This document shows positions 17,169 through 25,077 of a stretch of DNA of 64,000 nucleotides, in pieces. Origin of the DNA: JBNKHG01 sp050290225 (GTDB lineage: Bacteria > Pseudomonadota > Gammaproteobacteria > Pseudomonadales > Cellvibrionaceae); assembly GCA_050290225.1 (NCBI GenBank), contig JBNKHG010000075.1:1-64000 (forward strand), written 5' to 3'. The notes beneath the pieces are model-generated. The model saw only the letters and a list, made by a program, of their open reading frames with translations. It was not told where the DNA came from and made no database searches. Position 1 is the first letter of the stretch, and every line of letters begins with the position of its first letter. The position numbers and the translations under genes were made by a program.

Positions 17169-18962
17169 ATGTTAGAGACAATAGAAGGTCTGGCTAAGCC
17201 AACAATGGTCGAAAAGAGCGATGTGGTTTACTCAACTTGCGCCGATATCATTATTGAGTATTTGAAACAGCTCGGTATCGACACTGTTTTTGGTGTTCCC
17301 GGTGGTGCGATAGAACCCTTTTTAAATGCCCTGGCCCGTAGCGAACGCCAAGGGGGGCCGCGACTGGTGGTCGCCCGACACGAGGCAGGCGCGGCATTTA
17401 TGGCCGACGGCTATTATCGCGAAACCGGTAAAATGGGTGTCGTCTGCAGCACGACGGGGCCCGGCGCCACCAATCTGCTCACCGGCGTCAGCTCGGCCAA
17501 GGTCGACGAGGTGCCGATGCTGGTCATTACGGCGCAAACGCCACTGCCCAAGTTTGGAAAAAAGGCGCTGCAGGAATCCAGTTGTACGGCCATCGACACC
17601 GTCGGCATGTTCCGTCACTGTACCCAGTTCAACACCCTGGTGTCGCACCACGAGCAGCTGGAAAGCAAACTGGTCTCGGCCATTATGGCGGCCCACCGTG
17701 TCCCCCATGGCCCCGCGCATATCAGCATTCCCTCCGACGTTTTACGCACCCCCGCCAAGGGCAGAGCCAAAATCCATGCCGACCTGCTGGTACACGATTT
17801 TTCCATGCATGACGACTCGGCCATTAAAAAACTCTGCGAGAAACTCGCGCGCGTCGATACCATTGCCCTATTTATCGGCAGCGGCGCCGGCAGGGCCAGT
17901 AAACAGATCATTGAATTTGCAGAGTTGACCGGTGCACCCTTTGTCACAGACCCCATGGGGAAATGTTGGGTCGATGAAACTCACCCTTTATACAGAGGTG
18001 TCTATGGCTTCGCCGGCCACGAAAGCGCCCACACGCTCTTCCAGACCGGTGAAGTGGATTTGATTATCGCTGTCGGTGCGGCGCTCAGCGAACTGGACAC
18101 AGGAGGTTGGAAAAATGAACTGCTCAATACCAAACTGGTTCATATTGACTCCTCCGTGGAACATTTTACCCGTTCGCCGATGGCCAACCTCCATGTATTT
18201 GGCAATATCGATACCATCTTTGAGCACCTGATGCAGAATGTAAAAACCGCCCGCAGCTGGGGGCGAAAATGGAAGACCATCCCGGGCGCCAATCATGAAA
18301 GGAATGTTCTCGGCAGCTTTGTCACCTTGAACGAGCCGGAAAAGTGTCTTTCGGAGGCAAGCCCGGTAAAACCACAGCGCCTGATGGCACACCTGTCGAA
18401 ATTCCTCCCTGGGGAGACACGGGTGTTTGTCGATGCCGGTAACAGCTGGGCCTGGGCCACACACTACCTGATCAGCGCCAACGGCCTCGGCAATTTTCGA
18501 CTCGGCATGGGATTTGGCTCCATGACCTGGGCAATAGGCGCATCCATTGGATCCGCGATTGCCAATCGAGAGGCACCAACACTTTGCATCGTCGGTGACG
18601 GTTCCTACCTGATGAGCGCCCAGGAAATCACCGTTGCGGCACAACAAAACCTGCCAATGGTATTCCTGTTACTAAATGATTCCGCCATGGGTATGGTGAT
18701 GCACGGCCAGCGGCTCGGTAATCAGGAATCCATAGGCTGGCAACTCAATAACATTAACTATGCCGGGATGGCGCAAAATATGGGCATCGATGGAATTGTC
18801 ATCGAAAGCCACGAAGAACTGCAAGCGCTCGACTTTGAACAGCAGTTCAGCAAGAGTGGCCCAACACTTGTAGATGTGCGCATTGATCGGGATGAAGTGC
18901 CGCCTATGGGAGATCGTATTAAGGGTTTGGCAGTTAATGGCTCGATCACACCGGGGGGGTAA
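17169..18962 (+). CDS. Thiamine pyrophosphate enzyme, acetolactate-synthase-like
   Basis: A 597-residue member of the TPP 2-oxoacid decarboxylase/synthase superfamily, with N-terminal PYR, central and C-terminal PP domains. Seen: VFGVPGGAIEPF, the catalytic glutamate in ARHEAGAAFMADGYYR, STTGPGATNLLTGV, and the Mg-TPP motif starting GDGSYLMSAQE and ending LLLND. The general layout is acetolactate synthase, but no regulatory subunit and no branched-chain genes are nearby. Instead two small citrate-synthase-fold genes follow by 69 nt and 41 nt, implying a shared carboligation or cleavage pathway (inference). ATG 17169 is weakly supported by AGGT; ATG 17208 is an alternative. The true reaction is unknown. 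Confidence 0.88.
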   Translation: MLETIEGLAKPTMVEKSDVVYSTCADIIIEYLKQLGIDTVFGVPGGAIEPFLNALARSERQGGPRLVVARHEAGAAFMADGYYRETGKMGVVCSTTGPGATNLLTGVSSAKVDEVPMLVITAQTPLPKFGKKALQESSCTAIDTVGMFRHCTQFNTLVSHHEQLESKLVSAIMAAHRVPHGPAHISIPSDVLRTPAKGRAKIHADLLVHDFSMHDDSAIKKLCEKLARVDTIALFIGSGAGRASKQIIEFAELTGAPFVTDPMGKCWVDETHPLYRGVYGFAGHESAHTLFQTGEVDLIIAVGAALSELDTGGWKNELLNTKLVHIDSSVEHFTRSPMANLHVFGNIDTIFEHLMQNVKTARSWGRKWKTIPGANHERNVLGSFVTLNEPEKCLSEASPVKPQRLMAHLSKFLPGETRVFVDAGNSWAWATHYLISANGLGNFRLGMGFGSMTWAIGASIGSAIANREAPTLCIVGDGSYLMSAQEITVAAQQNLPMVFLLLNDSAMGMVMHGQRLGNQESIGWQLNNINYAGMAQNMGIDGIVIESHEELQALDFEQQFSKSGPTLVDVRIDRDEVPPMGDRIKGLAVNGSITPGG

Positions 18963-19031
18963 TAGGATCTACCTGGCAGACGCTCCCCCTGGATTTCAAA
19001 TCAGACAACAAAACTTTCATAGGCAAAACGC

Positions 19032-19835
19032 ATGTCTTCTCCATCTGCAACGGTACGCAGCCGTGGTGAGCAGTTTACACCCAAACTTGGCACTAAAATC
19101 ACCGAGGAGATTGCTAGTGAGAGCAACCCATATCAGGCAAAGCAAGTTCGGATTCATGGATATGATCACGCTACTCTAACGGAGAAATGCGAACTATCCG
19201 ATGTCATCTACCTCCTTTTTAAAGGTGAACTGCCTGACCCAAAAGAGCGCGAGCTTTTTCGCAAATTATGCGTCGCATTAATAAATCCTGGTCCCCGCCA
19301 CCCAGCAACACAAGCCAGCATCACTGCAGGTGTTGGAAAAACAATGACCGTCAACATTCTACCCATAGCCCTGAGCATATTTGGCGGCAAGTTTGATGGC
19401 GCGTCCGAAGTTGAAGAGGCAATGCGTTACTTTCGTCGGAAAATCCGCACAAATGCAGCTGAACAGTTGAACGAGTTTAACTCAGCAAATGCCCATACCA
19501 TTCCTGGTTATGGAAAGCTGTATGGAAGCTATGACCCTTACGCGGAAAAACTGTTGATGCAGTTCACAGAGGATAAGTCCCTCAAAGTCCTACGCTGGTC
19601 AAAGGATCTCCATTTTCAATTAAAACAGCATGGAATTGGAATTCTAAGAAGTGGTCTCTGCGCTGCTACTTTAGCAGATCTGGGGTTTCAACCTAGACAA
19701 GGCAATGCCTTGCTGCAACTTTTTGCAGCTCCCGGGTTACTCGCTCACGGATTGGAATATTCAAATAAGCCATTAACGAGCATGCTATTTGAACCCGATG
19801 AATGCTATGAAATTGAAGAAGACAATCCTTCCTGA
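19032..19835 (+). CDS. Small citrate-synthase-fold protein A (catalytic residues apparently lost)
   Basis: A 267-residue protein matching citryl-CoA lyase/citrate-synthase-like proteins from end to end: GYDHATLTEKCELSDVIYLL (43-62) for the N-terminal helix pair, INPGPRHPATQAS (84-96), FGGKFDGA (117-124), GYGKLYGSYDPYAEKLL (159-175) and LGFQPRQGNALLQLFAAPGL (217-236). Compared by eye with ATP-citrate lyase, the histidines of DHGP, SGAH and GHR are P, S and K here, and the late catalytic aspartate (NVDG) is replaced by LRSG. The family is clear; enzymatic activity is doubtful or altered. Base composition is more AT-rich than neighbouring genes. It probably pairs with the next gene. Confidence 0.75.
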   Translation: MSSPSATVRSRGEQFTPKLGTKITEEIASESNPYQAKQVRIHGYDHATLTEKCELSDVIYLLFKGELPDPKERELFRKLCVALINPGPRHPATQASITAGVGKTMTVNILPIALSIFGGKFDGASEVEEAMRYFRRKIRTNAAEQLNEFNSANAHTIPGYGKLYGSYDPYAEKLLMQFTEDKSLKVLRWSKDLHFQLKQHGIGILRSGLCAATLADLGFQPRQGNALLQLFAAPGLLAHGLEYSNKPLTSMLFEPDECYEIEEDNPS

Positions 19836-19876
19836 AAGTAAAATCAAATACTCCGACCGAATGAGGGTACATTACC

Positions 19877-20683
19877 TTGAGTTATAGACATTGGGATGAC
19901 TACCGAGGAAAAATCAGAACTCGAAAGGGAGGATGGATAATTGGTCACGGAGTGCAAAGCCACGGCTACGACCTATTGAATGATATTGTAGGCCACTATT
20001 CTTACATGCAAGTCATTGTATTAAATGCAACAGGCAGATTGCCCAATCGCGCTCTGTCTGATTGGATAGAGGCAGTGCACATATGTTTGAGTTGGCCAGA
20101 TCCTCGAATTTGGTGCAACCGCATAGGTGCGCTCGGTGGAACAGCAAGAACCAGTGTGGCAACAGCTACATGTGCGGGAGTTATGGCCTCTGACTCCCGT
20201 GCTTACGGAGGTCGAACACTGCTAGATGGCGTAAACTTTATTCAACGAGCAAAGTCTGAAATTGAATCCGAAGGTATAACCTGCAAAGATTTTGTTGATA
20301 GAGAGGTTCAAAAGCTAGGAGGAAAACCCTTTCTTATGGGCTACGCACGACCAGTGGCAAAAGGAGACGAAAGGATTCCAGCCATGGAGCGAGTTACTCG
20401 ACAACTGGAATTTCCAATAGGGCCACATTTAACGCTGGCCTATGAAATCGAGAAGCAATTAAGTACTCAATTTGACGAAACCATGAATATCAATGGTTAC
20501 ATGTCTGCCTTCCTATCCGACCAGGGCTTTAGTGCAGAAGAAGTTTTCCGGATTTTCTCAGTGCTCGTTTTCAGCGGTGTAAATGCCTGCTACGTCGATG
20601 CCGCTGACCGACCAGTAGGATCTTTCTCACCACTTAGAGTTGAGGATTTTGAATATACTGGTAGAAAACCCAGAGAACTTTGA
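19877..20683 (+). CDS. Small citrate-synthase-fold protein B (catalytic residues apparently lost)
   Basis: A 268-residue paralogue-like partner of the preceding gene. It retains SHGYDLLNDIVGHYSYMQVI (28-47), WPDPRIWCNRIGALGGTART (73-92), a GYARPVAKGDERIPA segment (155-169), MNINGYMSAFLSDQGF (203-218) and a C-terminal FEYTGRKPREL typical of citryl-CoA lyases. The expected histidines are again absent: GHR becomes YAR, and NVDG becomes NING. The TTG start has GAGGG about 10 nt upstream. It is 41 nt after protein A, and the pair probably forms a hetero-oligomer, since citrate-synthase active sites are built from two subunits (inference). AT-rich relative to flanks, consistent with transfer. Confidence 0.75.
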   Translation: MSYRHWDDYRGKIRTRKGGWIIGHGVQSHGYDLLNDIVGHYSYMQVIVLNATGRLPNRALSDWIEAVHICLSWPDPRIWCNRIGALGGTARTSVATATCAGVMASDSRAYGGRTLLDGVNFIQRAKSEIESEGITCKDFVDREVQKLGGKPFLMGYARPVAKGDERIPAMERVTRQLEFPIGPHLTLAYEIEKQLSTQFDETMNINGYMSAFLSDQGFSAEEVFRIFSVLVFSGVNACYVDAADRPVGSFSPLRVEDFEYTGRKPREL

Positions 20684-20731
20684 GCCCGGATTCAAGGAAA
20701 TTCCATTTATCCCATATTGAACACTCAACTT

Positions 20732-21475
20732 TTATGGTGCCAGGACAGCATATTTACCCAAAACTTTTCGAAGCTCTCCTGAACTTTTAAGTTCCTGTAA
20801 AATTCGATTGAATTCCTTTAAAAAAACTCTATTTTCTGGCGTATCGTGACAGACCATCGATGCGCCTTCATTCCTCAATAATGCCAACTCTTCATGAAAG
20901 TGAGGCACGGGCAAGCCAAGATCTTCAGCAGCTAAAAGTACGTCAGGCGTAAAACTGACAATGGCATCCAGGCGACCGGCATTTAACATCTTCACTCGAA
21001 TGGATTCATCCGAGGTTTTTTCAATATTGGCACTAATACCCGCAAGAAGTGTTTCGGGACTCAAACCATTGAGTATTGCTATACGTTTACCGTTTAGCTG
21101 ATCCAGTCGGGTGATAACCGGTTTACTTTCATCCGTAAGTACCCGCAAACTAACCTGATCGATAGGATCGGACATCACCAGATTGGCGTGTTCCGTCAAT
21201 TTCGTATTTGCTATTACGGCATTGATAGTCGTAGGAAATAAACAGCTCCGAGCATCTGCCTTTAAGTAAAGTATTGAGCGCTTCAGTGGGCGGACCAGCA
21301 CATTAAACCTGAGCCCTTTCTCGGCGAACTCATCCAAGAGCTTGTTATAGTGTTTTGTACCAGCTTCATCGAGACGGTAAGCCAAAGCAATTGCATAAAC
21401 CTGAACAGGCCTGTTCTCGGCACAAGCGATTACGCTCACCAATGAGAAAATTAAACTCGCAAACCATATTCTCAT
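20732..21475 (-). CDS. Periplasmic solute-binding protein, SBP_bac_3 type
   Basis: A 247-residue protein of the extracellular solute-binding protein family 3 fold (amino-acid-type binding proteins): after an N-terminal export signal ending SVIACAEN it has the RLDQLNGKRIAILNG hinge and LNAGRLDAIVSFTPDVL motifs. The VIAC at the end of the leader could be a lipobox. No ABC permease or ATPase lies nearby. It is divergent from a membrane-bound PAS-GGDEF-EAL protein whose N-terminus is periplasmic, resembling the Vibrio NspS-MbaA arrangement in which a binding protein controls a c-di-GMP enzyme. Signalling rather than transport is the favoured but unproven role. Confidence 0.75.
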   Translation of the reverse strand: MRIWFASLIFSLVSVIACAENRPVQVYAIALAYRLDEAGTKHYNKLLDEFAEKGLRFNVLVRPLKRSILYLKADARSCLFPTTINAVIANTKLTEHANLVMSDPIDQVSLRVLTDESKPVITRLDQLNGKRIAILNGLSPETLLAGISANIEKTSDESIRVKMLNAGRLDAIVSFTPDVLLAAEDLGLPVPHFHEELALLRNEGASMVCHDTPENRVFLKEFNRILQELKSSGELRKVLGKYAVLAP

Positions 21476-21976
21476 GTTAGGCCACGCTTACAATCTATAT
21501 ACATTGGAGAGCCAGTTGCTCCTATATTAAGGCAAACCTCAATGCCTGCACATTTTTTAGCCATTTTAATGACAACCCCCTACAATCTGCACACCGAGTT
21601 AACCAATCAACCTCCAAGATACTGATTTCCAGTACTTCATGCCATTTCTCACTCAGATAATAGATACCATTTTAAGTGTTAAAGAGTAAGAAAGGGAAAT
21701 TTGCGCCTTGACGAATGCACGCACATTTGCGATAACCCCCAACTATTCATTACGGAAAACACTTTTCCCTATTTGGGTTCCTGGGATGAGGCTCAACCTC
21801 CTTGTATTTGGTGCCACTTGAGCCTTATCAAATATAACGAGCCATATTATCCATAATGATAATAGAGAAGATAGATGCGAGAGACCACCACAGGCACTTA
21901 GCCCTCGCTCCCAACAGCCACTACTTACTTATTACTTACAATAAAGGCACTACTCAAGGAAGCTCTTCCCCCCGAT
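21476..21976. other. AT-rich divergent intergenic region
   Basis: A 501-bp gap between the solute-binding protein gene (minus) and the GGDEF-EAL gene (plus), AT-rich and without a convincing ORF. One 7-bp inverted repeat, GGCTCAA/TTGAGCC at about 21790-21824 with a 21-nt loop, is visible. Promoters for both genes are expected here, but no clear consensus pair was found. Confidence 0.4.
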
Positions 21977-24400
21977 ATGAGCATAGAGTTTTTCAAACGC
22001 CTATCCTTTAAGCTGTTGCGCACCAGCATCGGATTGGCGCTGGCACTGGGAGTATTGGTGGCCATTGTCCAGATTTACCTGGATTTTCGTGTCCAGCGCA
22101 ATGGGATTGTCCACAACGTCAACGAGATCTTCCGGGTCACCCACAACGCCGCCGGGCGCGCCGTGCACCTGCTGGACAACCGCCTGGCCGACGAAGTGGT
22201 CAAAGGCCTGCAACACTACACATTTCTCCTGCGCGCGGCTATTTACGACGACAATAATCGCTTAATGGCCAGTGTTTCCAGCCCTCCCACCCAATCCAAT
22301 ACGCTGTGGATAACCAGCCTTTTATCGGAAATCTCAAGCGTCCACACCTATGAACTGGTCTACAGCGACGGTACCTACGAAGGCAGGATCGAGCTGGAGC
22401 TCAATGTGGATGCCGCTCTCGCTCCCTTTTATAACCGGGCGGGGACGATTTTTGTCTCCGGTTTCCTGCGCAATATCAGCCTGGCTCTGGTTCTGATGCT
22501 GCTCTACCACGTCATCTTGACCCGTCCCCTGGTCATGATTGCAAGGCAGTTTTCCGCCATCAGTCCCCAGCGCTCCCGTGGGCGGCGCATTGACCATATT
22601 TATGGGCATGAAAAGGACGAGTTGGGCAGTATTGTCAACGCCGCCAATGATTTTATCGCCGAGCTGGAACATAGCCAGATCGATCTCGAGCAGAGCGAAA
22701 AACAGCTGCGAATCATCCTCGACTCCAGTCCAAACCTTATCTTTGCCCTGAATCCCAGGGGAGAAATCATTTTCCTCAATGCCGCCACTGCCCAGTTTTA
22801 TGGCTGTGAGTTTCAGAGTTTGATCAAAAAGAAATTCTCCAACATTCATCGCTACATCAGCGAAAGTGAAACCGACCTGTTGCTGGAGAAATTCCAACGG
22901 GTGGAACGCAGTCACCACAAGAGCCTAAACAATGAACAACACCTGACAGACGCCGCCGGCCACACCTACGTCATGGACCTGTCCTTCGTGCCGTTTGAAT
23001 TCTTTGACATGTCCTGTGTTTTGGTCATTGCCGCAGACATCTCCGACCGGGTGCAGGCGGAAGAGCGGATCGAGCATCTGGCTTACTTCGATACCCTGAC
23101 CGGCCTCCCTAACCGCAATCTGCTCTACGACCGCCTCAATATGGATATCTCGCGGTCCCAGCGCAACAACACCTACGGGGCTCTGTTTTTTATCGACCTG
23201 GATGATTTCAAGCGCATCAACGACACCATGGGCCACTCCATAGGCGATAGCGTGTTGCTGAGACTTTCCAAGATCATGAAGGAACAAATTCGACTGACCG
23301 ACACCCTGGCGAGGCTCGGGGGCGACGAATTTACCCTGAGCTTACCTGACCTGTCCGGCGATCTGGAGATCGCCAGGCAGCAAGCCGGGGATTTCGCCCA
23401 ACGCCTGCTGAGCAAGATCTGCGCGCCGATTACAGTGGAGAATAGCGAGTACGTTGTCAGCGCCAGTATCGGTATTGTTATTTACCCCGACTGTGCCGAC
23501 GACACGGAAGCCCTGCTGCGATTCGCAGATACGGCCATGTACCAGGCAAAGGAAGCGGGTCGGAACTGCTACTGCCTGTTCGAGGATGCCATGGCTGCCG
23601 AAGCCGACGAAGCCATGCGCCTGGAGTCGGAACTGCAGACCGCCATCAAGGAAGAGCAATTCACCTTTCACCTGCAGCCCATTATCGACGCCGATAGCCA
23701 AAAGCTGGTCAGTGCCGAGGCCCTGGTGCGCTGGCGGCACCCGGACAGGGGCTTGGTGCCACCCTTTCACTTTATCGAGTTTCTGGAAAATTCAGGTATG
23801 GTTCACAAGGTGGACCAACTGGTGCTGCAGGGCGTGTGCGCATACCTGCAGCACCTTCGCCAGAGCGGCAGCCTGCCCCAGGGGTTTCGCATAGCTGTCA
23901 ATGTCAGCGCCCGGGAGCTTCACCGGGCAGACTTTGTGCAACAGGTGGAAACAACCCTGCGACGCTACCAGGTACCCGGCAGTTGTATCGAACTTGAGAT
24001 CACCGAAGGCGCGGCCCTGCAGCAACTGGATGAGGTGGTGCAGAAAATCCTGTCGTTGCAGCACCTGGGCATCACCTTCGCCCTGGATGACTTTGGCACC
24101 GGCTACAGCTCGCTGAGTTACCTTAAACGCCTGCCCGTCAACAAAATCAAAATCGACAAATCCTTCATCAAAGACCTGACCTTAGACCCCATGGATGAAG
24201 CCCTGGTGGCCTCCATTATCGCCATTGCCAAGAACCTTAATCTCCAGGTAGTGGCGGAAGGAGTGGAAACCCGGGAACAGATGGAGTGGCTTAACCGGTA
24301 TGGCAACCTGTCCTACCAGGGCTACCTGTTCGATAAACCACTCCCGGTCGAAACCTTCGACAGCATCTATATGACAACAGAGGAACAGGTTGACAATTAA
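21977..24400 (+). CDS. Membrane PAS-GGDEF-EAL c-di-GMP enzyme
   Basis: An 807-residue bifunctional diguanylate cyclase/phosphodiesterase. Two transmembrane segments (~14-32 and ~160-180) enclose a ~125-residue periplasmic sensor; a HAMP-like region (RPLVMIARQ... KDELGSIVNAANDF) follows, then a PAS domain (~245-360), GGDEF (RLGGDEFTL, intact A-site) and EAL (SAEALVRWRHPDRG, DDFGTGYSSLSYLKRLP, VVAEGVET, all key residues present). Both activities look possible. It is divergent from a solute-binding protein gene, a likely periplasmic partner. No inhibitory RxxD site was confirmed before GGDEF. Confidence 0.92.
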   Translation: MSIEFFKRLSFKLLRTSIGLALALGVLVAIVQIYLDFRVQRNGIVHNVNEIFRVTHNAAGRAVHLLDNRLADEVVKGLQHYTFLLRAAIYDDNNRLMASVSSPPTQSNTLWITSLLSEISSVHTYELVYSDGTYEGRIELELNVDAALAPFYNRAGTIFVSGFLRNISLALVLMLLYHVILTRPLVMIARQFSAISPQRSRGRRIDHIYGHEKDELGSIVNAANDFIAELEHSQIDLEQSEKQLRIILDSSPNLIFALNPRGEIIFLNAATAQFYGCEFQSLIKKKFSNIHRYISESETDLLLEKFQRVERSHHKSLNNEQHLTDAAGHTYVMDLSFVPFEFFDMSCVLVIAADISDRVQAEERIEHLAYFDTLTGLPNRNLLYDRLNMDISRSQRNNTYGALFFIDLDDFKRINDTMGHSIGDSVLLRLSKIMKEQIRLTDTLARLGGDEFTLSLPDLSGDLEIARQQAGDFAQRLLSKICAPITVENSEYVVSASIGIVIYPDCADDTEALLRFADTAMYQAKEAGRNCYCLFEDAMAAEADEAMRLESELQTAIKEEQFTFHLQPIIDADSQKLVSAEALVRWRHPDRGLVPPFHFIEFLENSGMVHKVDQLVLQGVCAYLQHLRQSGSLPQGFRIAVNVSARELHRADFVQQVETTLRRYQVPGSCIELEITEGAALQQLDEVVQKILSLQHLGITFALDDFGTGYSSLSYLKRLPVNKIKIDKSFIKDLTLDPMDEALVASIIAIAKNLNLQVVAEGVETREQMEWLNRYGNLSYQGYLFDKPLPVETFDSIYMTTEEQVDN

Positions 24401-24408
24401 CGCCCATC

Positions 24409-24427
24409 GAGGCCTTTGGCCGGCCTC
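24409..24427. terminator. Hairpin between convergent genes
   Basis: GAGGCC and GGCCTC, separated by 7 nt, form a 6-bp GC-rich hairpin in the 54-bp gap between the GGDEF-EAL gene and the convergent DUF1820 gene. There is no clear U-tract on either side, so termination is only probable from position. Confidence 0.4.
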
Positions 24428-24454
24428 ACGCCCATGAAAGTCAAAGAATCAGGA

Positions 24455-24793
24455 TCAGCTATCGGAATTGGAAGGGGGGACCATCCCCTGGAAGGGAAAG
24501 TGGGCGACCTTGTCGCCGGACTTAACATCGGTGACCTTGGCGGTACCCTCCTTCTCCACCTCATCAATGCGAATAATGCAATGCAGGGGAATATAGGAGC
24601 GTTTGACACCGGCAAACTCGCTCTTGAGTTTTTCCTCAGCTGGATCCACCAATAGCTGGGTGTGCTCGCCAAACACCAGCTCCTCGATTTCCACAAACCC
24701 GTACATTTCGCTCTGGTATATAGCCCGGGCAAAGACCTCATACACCTGCCCCTGGTTGTAGAAGATCACTTTAAACAGAGATTCGTCAGCCAT
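24455..24793 (-). CDS. DUF1820 family protein
   Basis: A 112-residue small soluble protein of the DUF1820 family, recognised by LFKVIFYNQGQVYEVFARAIYQ, a YGFVEIEELVFGE segment and EFAGVKRSYIPLHCIIRIDEV. The family is common in gammaproteobacteria and has no established function. The ATG at 24793 is chosen over an upstream TTG, with GAGAA about 7 nt before it. It is divergent from miaB across 284 bp and convergent with the c-di-GMP gene. Confidence 0.88.
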   Translation of the reverse strand: MADESLFKVIFYNQGQVYEVFARAIYQSEMYGFVEIEELVFGEHTQLLVDPAEEKLKSEFAGVKRSYIPLHCIIRIDEVEKEGTAKVTDVKSGDKVAHFPFQGMVPPSNSDS

Positions 24794-25003
24794 AAATATT
24801 CTCAATAAAATCAAGACGCACTATTGCTTTAATGCCCTACAAATCCGGCTCGCGTATCCCGCCTCCGGAAAATTTGGCAGGGTTTGGCGAAAAGACCGCC
24901 AAGGTTAGCACAAAATGGGGGCGTACTCGGCATTTGCAAGCCCTTTAGCCGGTTTTTCCTCCCCTGCCGGCACCAATCTATAGGCTTTGACTGCAGCTAT
25001 CGC

Positions 25004-25009
25004 TATAAT
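25004..25009 (+). promoter_or_regulatory. Possible -10 element upstream of miaB
   Basis: A perfect TATAAT about 70 nt upstream of the miaB ATG. A TTGACT lies only 11 nt before it, too close for a standard sigma70 -35, and no better -35 is present at 17 nt. The hexamer may work with an extended or activator-dependent promoter. Confidence 0.3.
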
Positions 25010-25077
25010 GCTCGGCCGCTTGGTGCTTGGCTAGTTTTTGAGCAGGCCCATATTAGAGAAAGTCACAGGAAAACCCT

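Noticed and set aside
19032..20683. The two citrate-synthase-like genes as one frameshifted citrate synthase
   Set aside because: Each protein contains the complete small-form order, from the GYD-type N-terminal motif to the C-terminal helix block. They are two full-length proteins of 267 and 268 residues, not halves.
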